This document shows, one piece after another, positions 14,123 to 22,563 of a DNA stretch of 44,574 nt. The translations under genes and the position numbers were made by a program. A model generated the notes under the pieces. That model saw only the letters and a list, made by a program, of their open reading frames with translations. It had not been told where the DNA came from and made no database searches. Position 1 is the first letter of the stretch; each line of letters opens with the position of its first letter. This stretch comes from Bacillota bacterium (GTDB taxonomy: Bacteria; Bacillota; Clostridia; Christensenellales; Aristaeellaceae), in the NCBI GenBank assembly GCA_023425025.1, contig JAFADG010000013.1, forward strand, positions 1-44,574. Direction: 5' to 3'.

Positions 14123-16720
14123 TCACAATCTTGGGTCCACCGGTTCGCTTTCCAGCGCCAGCACGCCGAACACGCACTCGTGCACCCGGTACAAGGGCTC
14201 ACGCCGCACAAAGCGCTCCAGCGCCTCCACGCCCAGGGCAAACTCCCTTAGCGCCAGCGAACGCTTGCGGGTAAGCGACCTTTTTTTCAGGCGCTGCAGG
14301 TGCCCTTCCAGCGTGTATTCCGGGCCGTAGATGATGCGCAGGTATTCCCTGCCCCGGCACTTCACCGCGGGCTGAAGAAGCTCCTTGCCGTTTCTCGCAA
14401 TGAAATCCAGCGGCTTTACGACCATGCCTTCCCCTTTTGCCTGGGTCAGCTCCTCCCACCAGCGAACGCCTTCGCCGATGCTGGCCGAATCGGTGACATC
14501 CACGGTAATGTGGCTCGTGGGGTGGATAATGGTCCCTGGCGCGGCAAAGTACCGGGCGATGGTCTGCATGTGCCAAAGGTGGTTTTCCCCTACGCATACA
14601 CCGCCTTCCGCGGCCAGAATATGGAACGGCGCCAGCCTGTAATCCTCCAGCGTATGGACCGGCCAGCAATAGGCACGGTAGGCGTCGATATATTTTCCCA
14701 CCGATTCCTGCCTGTCCTTAAACCGGTTCAGCAGGGCAGAGATATCCAGGTCCAGGGTGGAGGTGCCTTCCTTCAGCCCATAGGTGATATGGTCTCTTTC
14801 CGACGCGGCGGCAAGGGCCTGCACCGTTTCGTAAAGCGATGCGGCGCCTGCCGCGCCTGCGGGGGCATACTGTTCGATCAGCAGCTGCTGCGCCTTGGCG
14901 GACCACGGCATCAGCTCGCAATCCAGGCACACCCAGTCTGTTTTGAAATCCTCCCAGAAGCCGCTTGCATCCGCCGCCTGCCGGATGCGCGCGATCAGCT
15001 CTGCCTCCACGGCGCTGTCCTCAAAAAAGCTCCGGCCCGTCCGCGTATAGCAAACGCCCGCCTTGCCATCCATAGCACCGAACCGCTTTCGGGCCGCGTC
15101 GGCGCTGCGGCACGCCACCACGATGGCCCGGGAGCCCATATGCTTCTGCTCACAAACCACCGTTCCCGCGCCCCGCGTGCGGTAATAGGCAAACGCCTCC
15201 GCCGGATGCTCCAGGTAATTTTCCTCCTTGCTTGTTTCGCAAGGGGACATGGTGGGCGGCAGGTAGACAAGCCAATGGGGATCAACGGCAAAGCGGCTCA
15301 TGATTTCCAGCGCCGCGGCGGAATTCTCCTCCTGAAGCGTGACCCCGCCGTACAGCCGCGTGGAAACGATGCGCTTGCCGGAAACATCGGCAATGTCGAT
15401 CATGTCGTCGTTATCCCGCGCCTGTTTTTCGGCCTGATTATCTTCGACCAGGAACGGCCGGGCAGGCTCGTAGTAGGTTTTGAGCGCCGGCACTTCTTCA
15501 TAGGTATCTTCCGGGTAGCGGTAGGCGGTAAGCTTTCCGCCAAAGACGCAGCCGGTATCGATGTTGATCGTCTTGTTCAGCACCTGCGCCTGCGCTTGGG
15601 GCGTATGGCCGTAAACCACGGTGGCCTGACCCCGGTATTCTGCTGCCCAGTCATAGCGCACAGGCAGGCCGTATTCGTCTGTTTCCCCCGTCGTTTCCCC
15701 GTACAGCGCGAACTCCCGCACCTTGCCCGACCCGCGCCCCTGCATGCTTTCCTTCATGCCAGCATGGGCAACAACGAGTTTGCCGCCATCCAGCACATAA
15801 TGGCTGACGAGCCCGTCCAGGAACCTGCGCACCTCCGCCTTGAATTCCGGCGGCTCCTGTTCCAGCTGCGCAAGGGTTTCCGCCAGTCCGTGGGTGATTT
15901 GAACGTCCTGGCCGTTCAGCTTGCGCAAAAGCTTCATGTCATGGTTGCCGGGCACGCACAAGGCGCTGCCCTCCCTGACCATGGCCATCGCCAGCTTCAG
16001 TACTTCCGTAACGCCGGGCCCCCTGTCAACCAGGTCCCCCAGAAAGACCGCACGCCTGCCCTGGGGCGGCACAACGGAATACATGCCGTCTTCCTTTTTC
16101 TCCACCGCATAGCCGAGCTTTGCAAGCAGCGCCTTCAATTCATCGATGCAGCCGTGCACATCCCCGATGATGTCAAAGGGGCCGTGCTCTTCCTTGCGGT
16201 TGTTCCAAAGCGGCTCGCGGACGATCTCCGCCGCGCCGGCTTCTTCTTCCGAAGTGATCTCGTAAATGTACCGGAACCCTTCCCGCTTGAGGCTGCGCAT
16301 GGACCTTTTCAATTGCTGCATGTGGTTGCGGATGGCATGGTCCGGCACGCGCCTGTCCGTTCTTGTCCGGTTGCGCTCATAGCAAACCTTCTCCGGCAGG
16401 TTGAACACAATGGCCACCGGAAGGCAGTGATATTGCCGGGCCAATTCCACAAGGGGCTTGCGGGCGGCTTCCTGAACGTTGGTGGCGTCCACCACAACAA
16501 GCTTGCCAAGCTGCAGCCGTTTCGCCGCGATGTAATGCAGCACGTCAAAAGCATCGCTTGTGCAGGCCTGGCTGTTCTCGTCATCAGACACAAGCCCGCG
16601 GCAAAAGTCCGATGAAATCACTTCTGTGGGCAAAAACATCCGCCTGGCGAAGGTGGACTTCCCGCTTCCGGAAGCGCCTATCAACACGACGAGGGAAAGC
16701 TCCGGTATTTTTATTTGCAT
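14123..16720 (-). CDS. pnkp: Polynucleotide kinase-phosphatase-ligase (RNA repair)
   Basis: Bacterial Pnkp heals and seals broken RNA with three domains, all intact here in 865 aa (family about 870). The N-terminal 5'-OH kinase has the P-loop GASGSGKS (Lys21). The central metallophosphatase, which removes 2',3'-cyclic phosphates, has GDVHG (Asp187, His189), GDLVDRGP and GNHD (258-261). The C-terminal adenylyltransferase/ligase has its nucleotidyl lysine Lys526 in EQKHMGSR. The ATG (16718-16720) lies inside the 3' end of hen1, giving a 10-bp overlap and implying stoichiometric production, since Pnkp ligase activity depends on Hen1. Together they repair RNAs, such as tRNAs, cut by ribotoxins. 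An upstream extension was rejected because it lies in hen1. Confidence 0.96.
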   Translation of the reverse strand: MQIKIPELSLVVLIGASGSGKSTFARRMFLPTEVISSDFCRGLVSDDENSQACTSDAFDVLHYIAAKRLQLGKLVVVDATNVQEAARKPLVELARQYHCLPVAIVFNLPEKVCYERNRTRTDRRVPDHAIRNHMQQLKRSMRSLKREGFRYIYEITSEEEAGAAEIVREPLWNNRKEEHGPFDIIGDVHGCIDELKALLAKLGYAVEKKEDGMYSVVPPQGRRAVFLGDLVDRGPGVTEVLKLAMAMVREGSALCVPGNHDMKLLRKLNGQDVQITHGLAETLAQLEQEPPEFKAEVRRFLDGLVSHYVLDGGKLVVAHAGMKESMQGRGSGKVREFALYGETTGETDEYGLPVRYDWAAEYRGQATVVYGHTPQAQAQVLNKTINIDTGCVFGGKLTAYRYPEDTYEEVPALKTYYEPARPFLVEDNQAEKQARDNDDMIDIADVSGKRIVSTRLYGGVTLQEENSAAALEIMSRFAVDPHWLVYLPPTMSPCETSKEENYLEHPAEAFAYYRTRGAGTVVCEQKHMGSRAIVVACRSADAARKRFGAMDGKAGVCYTRTGRSFFEDSAVEAELIARIRQAADASGFWEDFKTDWVCLDCELMPWSAKAQQLLIEQYAPAGAAGAASLYETVQALAAASERDHITYGLKEGTSTLDLDISALLNRFKDRQESVGKYIDAYRAYCWPVHTLEDYRLAPFHILAAEGGVCVGENHLWHMQTIARYFAAPGTIIHPTSHITVDVTDSASIGEGVRWWEELTQAKGEGMVVKPLDFIARNGKELLQPAVKCRGREYLRIIYGPEYTLEGHLQRLKKRSLTRKRSLALREFALGVEALERFVRREPLYRVHECVFGVLALESEPVDPRL

Positions 16721-18099
16721 TTGGTAAACACCCCCATCTGCGTCGGCGCTCCCCATTGCGGGTGGATGTCGCCGATCTGCTCCAGCCGGACCGTGTAGCC
16801 GTACCGCCGGGCGATCTCCTCCGCCCAGGCCTTGTATTCCGCCCGCGTCCACTCAAAGCGGTGATCCGGATGGCGCAGGGCCCCTTCCTTCATGCCTTCG
16901 TAAAGAATGTTGTATTCCCGGTTCGGCGTCGTGAGGATGACTGTACCCGGCTGCGCGTGCCCAAAGAGAACGCGTTCAAAGGCCGTCAGCCGTCCCGCAT
17001 CCATATGCTCCACAACCTCCACAACGGCAGCTGCGTCATAACCCGAAAAGCGCTTGTCCTTGTAGGTCAGCGAGGCCTGGAACAGGCTGATCCGCCCTCT
17101 TTGATTCTCCGGCAGGCGGTCCAGCGCCAGCTTTTCCTTGGCCCGCGAAAGCGCGGCAAAGGAGACATCCGTCCCGGCGATCCGTTCAAAAAACCGGTCC
17201 TTCATCAAAAGCGCCAGCAGATTACCGCCGCCGCAGCCCAGGTCGATGACGCTGCGGGCATTTGCGTTTTTCAGCGCCGCCAGTACGGTGTGAAGGCGCT
17301 GGCTGTTCAGGTTCAGCTCCCGTTCCTGTTTGGGGCGCTCCTCCGGCTCATCCCCGGCCGACGGTTCATCCTCGGTAAGCCGCGCAAGCGCCGCGTTCAC
17401 CAGGGCCCGCCTGTGCTCCAGATACCTGCGGGTGATCAGCGGCTTTTCCGGGTGCTGGGCCAGCCATCCCTCGCCATGGGCCAGCAGCTTTTCAATCTCC
17501 TCTTCCCCCACCCAATAGTGCTTTTCCGCATCCATGGCAGGGATCAGCACATACAGGTGGTTCAGCAGCTCGCTTAGGCGGACCTCACCTTGGAGGATAA
17601 CCTGATAATAGCGGCTTTGCCCCCATTGGGGAAACTGCCCGTCCAGCGGCCTGCCGGCAACGGACACCTCATAGCCCAGGGGCTCAAACAGACGCCGTAT
17701 CACGTCTTCCCCGCCTTTGCAGGGAAGGGTCGTGATGCAGGCCTTGAGCGCAAGCTTTTTTTGCGCAAGCTCCGGCTTTTTGGCGCAGCGGCCGCCCAGC
17801 GCCGTGCCGAATACGCGGGAAATCGCCGCGCTCAAAAAAGATGACGCAACGTATGGCCGGTCGTTCACATAATCAAAAAGGCCCCCCTCACCGGAGCTCC
17901 CTCGCTTTCCGCGGGCCAGGTCAATGGGGTCCATATCCAGCAGCAGCGCCGCGGTGCAGCGCTCCAATGTGCATTCGGGATAAAACACATGGGCCAGGCC
18001 ATAACTCAATTCCACCGTTTGCGGCCGGGCCGGGTTTTTATGAAGCAGATAGCCAAGATCGGTCGCGGGACTGCCCGTATAGGTGATGGTCAGGAGCAT
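16711..18099 (-). CDS. hen1: 3'-terminal RNA ribose 2'-O-methyltransferase Hen1
   Basis: Bacterial Hen1 2'-O-methylates the 3' end of damaged RNA before Pnkp seals it, so the repaired site resists a second cut. The 462-aa protein has the N-terminal Pnkp-interacting domain (residues 1 to about 240) and a C-terminal SAM methyltransferase with DLGCGGG (286-292). The Mn2+-binding signature is EVVEH (Glu361, Glu364, His365) with a downstream His381. The ATG follows AAAGGAATG. It is the first gene of the pair, with a well-formed promoter at 18142-18170. Confidence 0.96.
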   Translation of the reverse strand: MLLTITYTGSPATDLGYLLHKNPARPQTVELSYGLAHVFYPECTLERCTAALLLDMDPIDLARGKRGSSGEGGLFDYVNDRPYVASSFLSAAISRVFGTALGGRCAKKPELAQKKLALKACITTLPCKGGEDVIRRLFEPLGYEVSVAGRPLDGQFPQWGQSRYYQVILQGEVRLSELLNHLYVLIPAMDAEKHYWVGEEEIEKLLAHGEGWLAQHPEKPLITRRYLEHRRALVNAALARLTEDEPSAGDEPEERPKQERELNLNSQRLHTVLAALKNANARSVIDLGCGGGNLLALLMKDRFFERIAGTDVSFAALSRAKEKLALDRLPENQRGRISLFQASLTYKDKRFSGYDAAAVVEVVEHMDAGRLTAFERVLFGHAQPGTVILTTPNREYNILYEGMKEGALRHPDHRFEWTRAEYKAWAEEIARRYGYTVRLEQIGDIHPQWGAPTQMGVFTKCK

Positions 18100-18141
18100 G
18101 CGATCACATTCCTTTGTTTTCTGCCGGAGGTATGTTCCATC

Positions 18142-18170
18142 ATTATATCGGCATTTCCAGGATTAATCAA
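18142..18170 (-). promoter_or_regulatory. Sigma-A promoter of hen1-pnkp
   Basis: On the minus strand TTGATT (18170-18165) and a perfect TATAAT (18147-18142) are spaced by 17 bp. The predicted start lies about 35 bp before the hen1 ATG. No extra operator-like repeat is obvious, which suggests constitutive expression. Confidence 0.75.
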
Positions 18171-18202
18171 ATCAGATCATCATTTGTCGCCCATAAAATA
18201 TG

Positions 18203-18257
18203 AAAGGGTTGCCGTGCCCGCCGCAGCAAAACGCGGCATCAGCACGGCAACCCTTTT
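18203..18257 (-). terminator. Terminator after uvrA
   Basis: The arms aaagggttgccgtgc (18203-18217) and gcacggcaaccctttt (18242-18257) form a long stem. On the minus strand it is followed by a T-rich tract. It is the first strong hairpin past the uvrA stop and also separates uvrA from the hen1 promoter. Confidence 0.7.
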
Positions 18258-18314
18258 CAGACTGCCTTTACTTTTTCCTATTATAGGGATTCCAAAGGGA
18301 TATTATCCCATCTG

Positions 18315-18400
18315 GCTCAATCGGCGCATTACTCGCTACCGCTCGTACTGCTTGTTTCGCCAGCCTCCTCCGCCTCGCTTCCTCCGCCACAGGCGGCGCT
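18315..18400. repeat. Dispersed intergenic repeat, copy 2
   Basis: An 86-bp segment directly past the uvrA stop that aligns along its length with 13947-14033, with one single-base gap. The right-hand part containing tccgccacaggcggcgct is best conserved. The rest of 18258-18314 shows no gene. Confidence 0.65.
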
Positions 18401-18421
18401 TCGGCTGCGGAGCCTCCCTGG

Positions 18422-21253
18422 TTACCGTCTTTCCAGCATCGACTTCAAATACTGGCCGGTATAGCTTGCTTTCACCTTGCAGATTTCCTCCGGCGTACCC
18501 TTGGCGATGATCTGCCCGCCCCGATGCCCGCCCTCCGGGCCCAGGTCCAGAATGTAGTCGGCGGTCTTGATGATGTCCAGGTTATGCTCGATGACGATCA
18601 CGCTGTTGCCGGCGTCCACCAGGCGCTGCAGCACCTGCACCAGGCGGTCCACATCGGCCATGTGCAAGCCTGTGGAGGGTTCGTCCAGCACATAGATGGT
18701 TTTGCCGGTGGCCCGGCGGCTGAGCTCCGTAGCCAGCTTGATCCGCTGGGCTTCGCCGCCGGACAAGGTGGTGCTGGACTGGCCCAGCTTCATGTACCCC
18801 AGGCCCACGTCGTACAGCGTTTCCAGCTTGCGCAAAATCTGCGGATGGTTTTCAAAGTAGGTCAGCCCTTCCTCCACGGTCATTTCCAGCACGTCGTGAA
18901 TGGACTTGCCCTTGTATTGGACCTCCAGCGTCTCCCGGTTGTAGCGCTTGCCCTTGCAAACCTCGCAGGGAACGTAGATGTCCGGCAAAAAGTGCATTTC
19001 GATCTTGATCAGGCCGTCGCCGGAGCAGGCCTCGCAGCGTCCGCCCTTGACGTTGAAGGAGAAGCGGTTCTCCTTGTAGCCCCTGGTCTTGGCGTCGGGG
19101 GTAGCGGCGAACACCTTGCGGATCACATCGAACAGGCCGGTATAGGTGGCCGGATTGCTGCGCGGCGTGCGGCCGATGGGCGACTGGTCGATGTCGATGA
19201 TCTTGTCCAGCAGCTCCACGCCTTCCATTTTGTCAAAAGCGCCGGGGCGGGTCTTGGCGCGATTGAGGTGCTTGGCCAGGTACTTGTACACGATCTCATT
19301 GACCAGGCTGGACTTGCCGCTGCCGGAAACACCGGTGACGCAGGTCAAAACCCCCAGGGGGATGGCGGCGTCAATGTTTTTCAGGTTGTGCTCCCTGGCC
19401 CCGCGGATGGTCAGCTGCCCGGTGGGCTGCCGGCGCGTGTTCGGCACGGGTATCTTCTTTTGCCCGCTTAGGTACTGCCCGGTCAGGGAGTCGGGATTGG
19501 CGATGATCTCCTCCACCGTGCCCTGGGCCACGATGTGACCGCCGTGGGCGCCGGCACCGGGGCCGATATCTACAATATAGTCGGCGGCATACATGGTTTC
19601 CTCGTCATGCTCGACAACGATCAGGGTATTGCCGATGTCCCGCAGGTGCTTTAAGGTGGTCAGCAGCCTGGCGTTGTCCCGCTGGTGAAGGCCGATGGAA
19701 GGCTCGTCCAGTATGTACAGAACGCCCACCAGGGAAGAGCCGATCTGCGTCGCCAGGCGGATGCGCTGGGCCTCGCCGCCGGACAGGCTGCCCGCCGCCC
19801 GGGACAGCGTCAGGTAATCCAGGCCCACATCCACCAGGAAGCCCAGGCGGGCGTTGATCTCCTTGAGGATTTGAGCGGCGATCATGGCCTGCTTTTCGGT
19901 AAGACTCAGGCTTTTGAAGAAATTCCTGGTGTCCAGCACGCTCAGGTCGCTGACCCTGGCAATGTTCTCATTGCCCACGGTCACCGCCAGGGCCTCAGGC
20001 TTTAAGCGCTTGCCGTGGCAGTCGGGGCACTGGTCGGCCACCATATATTCCTCATACAGCGCCTTCATGCCGTCGCTGCCGGTTTCCCGGTAGCGGCGCT
20101 CCAGAGAGGGAATAATGCCCTCATAGGGCGCGTCAAAATGGCCCGCGCCATTCTGGCCGGCGTAGTGAACGGTGATCTTTTCCTTGCCGGTGCCGTACAG
20201 CAGCATGTTTAGGATCTTCTCCGGCAGGTCCTTCACCGGCGTGTCCATATCAAAGTCATATTTCTTTGCCAGGGCGGCAAAAAACATATTGGCGATGCTG
20301 GAGGGGTCCTTTACATTCCAGCCCATGGCATTGATGGCGCCCTGATTTAAGGAAAGGTTCGTATCCGGCAGCACGATATCGGGGCTGATCTTCATCAGCG
20401 TGCCCAGGCCCGCGCAGGTGGGACACGCGCCAAAGGGGCTGTTGAAGGAGAAAAGCCTGGGGGCCAGCTCCTCAATGGAAATGCCGCAGTCGGCGCAGGC
20501 GTAGTTCTGGGAAAAGAGTATCTCGCCCTGCTCGAACAGGTCGATCAATATCAGCCCGCCGGACTGGCCCGCCGCCGTCTCCATGCTGTCGGTAAGCCGC
20601 TTTTGCAGCTCCTTGCCGGGGCGCACGATCAAGCGGTCGATGACGATCTCGATGGAGTGCTTCTTTTGCTTGTCCAACGGCGGCGTATCGTCCAGCTCAT
20701 ACAGCGTGCCGTCGATGCGCACACGGACAAAGCCGCCCTTGCGGGCATCCTCCAGGATGCGGGCATGCTCGCCCTTGCGGCCACGCACCACCGGCGCCAG
20801 CACCTGCAGGCGCGTGCCTTCCGGATTGGACAAAATTTGATCCACCATCTGGTCGATGGTCTGCTGGTTGATTTCCTTGCCGCACTGGGGGCAGTGGGGC
20901 GTGCCGATGCGGGCATACAAAAGGCGCAGGTAGTCGTGTATCTCCGTCACCGTGCCCACGGTGGAGCGGGGATTGCGGCTGGTGGTCTTCTGGTCGATGG
21001 AGATGGCGGGAGACAGGCCCTCGATGTAATCGATATCCGGCTTCTCCATCTGCCCCAGGAACTGCCTTGCGTAGGCGGACAGGGATTCCACATACCGCCT
21101 TTGCCCTTCGGCATAAATCGTATCAAACGCCAGCGAGCTTTTGCCCGACCCGGACAGCCCCGTGAACACCACCAGCTTGTCGCGGGGGATCTCCAGGTCG
21201 ATATTTTTGAGGTTATGCTCCCTGGCCCCTTTTATCAACAGCGTATTGCGCAA
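18422..21253 (-). CDS. uvrA: Excinuclease ABC subunit A
   Basis: UvrA dimers scan DNA for bulky damage and load UvrB at the start of nucleotide excision repair. The 943-aa length is standard. It has two ABC ATPase modules with Walker A GLSGSGKSS and GVSGSGKSS, LSGGEAQRIRLA and LSGGEAQRIKLA signatures, and CxxC zinc-finger pairs (including CADCG/CPTCAG and CEACSGDG/CEVCKGKR). The start is the TTG at 21251-21253 (MRNTLLIKGARE); its ribosome-binding sequence GAGGTG lies over the last codons of the DUF362 gene, whose stop is 3 bp upstream, so the two are in one operon with coupled translation. uvrB and uvrC are not in the window. Confidence 0.98.
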   Translation of the reverse strand: MRNTLLIKGAREHNLKNIDLEIPRDKLVVFTGLSGSGKSSLAFDTIYAEGQRRYVESLSAYARQFLGQMEKPDIDYIEGLSPAISIDQKTTSRNPRSTVGTVTEIHDYLRLLYARIGTPHCPQCGKEINQQTIDQMVDQILSNPEGTRLQVLAPVVRGRKGEHARILEDARKGGFVRVRIDGTLYELDDTPPLDKQKKHSIEIVIDRLIVRPGKELQKRLTDSMETAAGQSGGLILIDLFEQGEILFSQNYACADCGISIEELAPRLFSFNSPFGACPTCAGLGTLMKISPDIVLPDTNLSLNQGAINAMGWNVKDPSSIANMFFAALAKKYDFDMDTPVKDLPEKILNMLLYGTGKEKITVHYAGQNGAGHFDAPYEGIIPSLERRYRETGSDGMKALYEEYMVADQCPDCHGKRLKPEALAVTVGNENIARVSDLSVLDTRNFFKSLSLTEKQAMIAAQILKEINARLGFLVDVGLDYLTLSRAAGSLSGGEAQRIRLATQIGSSLVGVLYILDEPSIGLHQRDNARLLTTLKHLRDIGNTLIVVEHDEETMYAADYIVDIGPGAGAHGGHIVAQGTVEEIIANPDSLTGQYLSGQKKIPVPNTRRQPTGQLTIRGAREHNLKNIDAAIPLGVLTCVTGVSGSGKSSLVNEIVYKYLAKHLNRAKTRPGAFDKMEGVELLDKIIDIDQSPIGRTPRSNPATYTGLFDVIRKVFAATPDAKTRGYKENRFSFNVKGGRCEACSGDGLIKIEMHFLPDIYVPCEVCKGKRYNRETLEVQYKGKSIHDVLEMTVEEGLTYFENHPQILRKLETLYDVGLGYMKLGQSSTTLSGGEAQRIKLATELSRRATGKTIYVLDEPSTGLHMADVDRLVQVLQRLVDAGNSVIVIEHNLDIIKTADYILDLGPEGGHRGGQIIAKGTPEEICKVKASYTGQYLKSMLERR

Positions 21254-21256
21254 TCT

Positions 21257-22360
21257 TTACACCTCGATCAATGTATACGCCCGGGTGCCGATGCCCAGCT
21301 TTTCGCTGTGGGTCAGCTGCGTAATCCAGTTCGTATCCGGATGGTTGTTCAAAAAATGGTCGTCGCTGATACGCGGCACTTCGGACAGCTTGCTGCCCGG
21401 CAGCGGCTGCTGCGCAAGGCACGCATCCACGCAGGCCTGGTCCAATGCCACCGGATCGAAGGAGGCAAACATGCCGATATCCGGCAGGATAGGCGCGTCG
21501 TTATAGTCGTGGCAGTCACAGACGGGGGAGATATCCATGACCAGGCTTACATGAAAATGGGGCCTGTCATGAAGCACTGCCAGGGTGTATTCGGCGATCT
21601 TCTTGTTCAGGATATCGTTGTGCTGATCGCCGGTGGGCGAAATGGCGTCCTCCGGGCAGGCGCCGATGCAGCGGCCGCAGCCCACGCACTTGTCCCAATG
21701 GATGTGCGCCTTCTTGTGGCTAAAGGTGATGGCGTCGTGGGCGCACTCCTTGCGGCACTTGCCGCAGCCCACGCACAATTCCTCATCCACCTCCGGCTTG
21801 CCGGATACGTGCATTTCCATCTTCCCGGCCCGGGAGCCGCAGCCCATGCCGATGTTTTTGATGGCCCCGCCGAACCCCGTGCCCTCGTGGCCCTTGAAAT
21901 GGGTCAGGCTGATGAACACATCCGCGTCCATCACCGCCCGGCCGATCTTGGCTTCCTTCACGTATTCGCCGGGAATCTTGACCAGCGCCTCATCTGTGCC
22001 CTTCAGGCCGTCGCCGATAATCACATGGCAGCCGGTGGAGAAGGGGGAGAAGCCGTTTTCATAGGCGGCCTCCAAATGATCCAGCGCGTTCTTCCGCCTG
22101 CCCACGTACAGCGTGTTGCAGTCGGTCAAAAAGGGCATGCCGCCGTTTTTGCGGATGACATCCACCAGCACCTTGGCATAGTTGGGCCGCACGAAGGAAA
22201 GGTTGCCCGGCTCGCCAAAATGCAGCTTGATGGCCGCGTACTTCTTTTTGAAGTCAATGTCCTCTATGCCCGCTTTTTTGACCAGCCGGCGCAGCTTTTC
22301 CAGCAGGCTCCGGCCCTCTGTCACACGCAGATTGGTGAAATACACTTTCGAAGGCTCCAT
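21257..22360 (-). CDS. DUF362 domain protein with two 4Fe-4S clusters
   Basis: This 367-aa protein has an N-terminal DUF362 domain (AIKLHFGEPGN, TDCNTLYVGRRKN, THFKGHEGTGFGGAIKNIGMG in several blocks). It then has two bacterial ferredoxin motifs, CVGCGKCRKEC and CVGCGRCIGACP, each with four cysteines for a 4Fe-4S cluster, and a final DUF362 segment. It is cytosolic, with no export signal, and is presumably a redox or electron-transfer protein whose reaction is unknown. ATG 22358-22360 follows GGGAGG at good spacing; an upstream frame extension of about 60 codons has no support. It has its own promoter and is followed at once by uvrA. Confidence 0.9.
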   Translation of the reverse strand: MEPSKVYFTNLRVTEGRSLLEKLRRLVKKAGIEDIDFKKKYAAIKLHFGEPGNLSFVRPNYAKVLVDVIRKNGGMPFLTDCNTLYVGRRKNALDHLEAAYENGFSPFSTGCHVIIGDGLKGTDEALVKIPGEYVKEAKIGRAVMDADVFISLTHFKGHEGTGFGGAIKNIGMGCGSRAGKMEMHVSGKPEVDEELCVGCGKCRKECAHDAITFSHKKAHIHWDKCVGCGRCIGACPEDAISPTGDQHNDILNKKIAEYTLAVLHDRPHFHVSLVMDISPVCDCHDYNDAPILPDIGMFASFDPVALDQACVDACLAQQPLPGSKLSEVPRISDDHFLNNHPDTNWITQLTHSEKLGIGTRAYTLIEV

Positions 22361-22391
22361 ACCTTTTCCTCCCGAAAATTCATACCAGCAT

Positions 22392-22420
22392 AGTGTAGCA
22401 CAGCGAACGTACTTTCGCAA
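22392..22420 (-). promoter_or_regulatory. Putative promoter of the DUF362-uvrA operon
   Basis: On the minus strand TTGCGA (22420-22415) and TACACT (22397-22392) are 17 bp apart, about 32 bp upstream of the DUF362 start. The -10 and -35 each match the consensus at four positions. I see no clear LexA (SOS) box in this stretch. Confidence 0.5.
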
Positions 22421-22508
22421 TGTGCGCAACGGGAATTTGCCCAAGTGCACACGTATGGGTCTTTTTCTTTGTTTGCAAAGGAATTTTTTGGTACACAATG
22501 ATAGCAAA

Positions 22509-22541
22509 ATAAAAAAGAAGGGAGCAGCTTCCTCTGCTCCC
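22509..22541 (-). terminator. Terminator of the trx-rhodanese-CoADR operon
   Basis: The stem gggagcag/ctgctccc (22520-22527 and 22534-22541) with a 6-nt loop is followed on the minus strand by ttctttttt. It lies about 20 bp past the stop codon of the flavoprotein gene. Confidence 0.85.
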
Positions 22542-22563
22542 AATATACTGTATGCTTTTCTCC

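Noticed and set aside
14300..16615. A 771-codon plus-strand open frame opposite pnkp
   Set aside because: It lies fully antisense to a gene with clear kinase, phosphatase and ligase motifs, shows low-complexity composition and has no ribosome-binding site or homology; GC-rich codon bias explains it.
20603..22393. A 596-codon plus-strand open frame opposite uvrA and the DUF362 gene
   Set aside because: Antisense shadow spanning two real genes and their junction, with no ribosome-binding site or domain.
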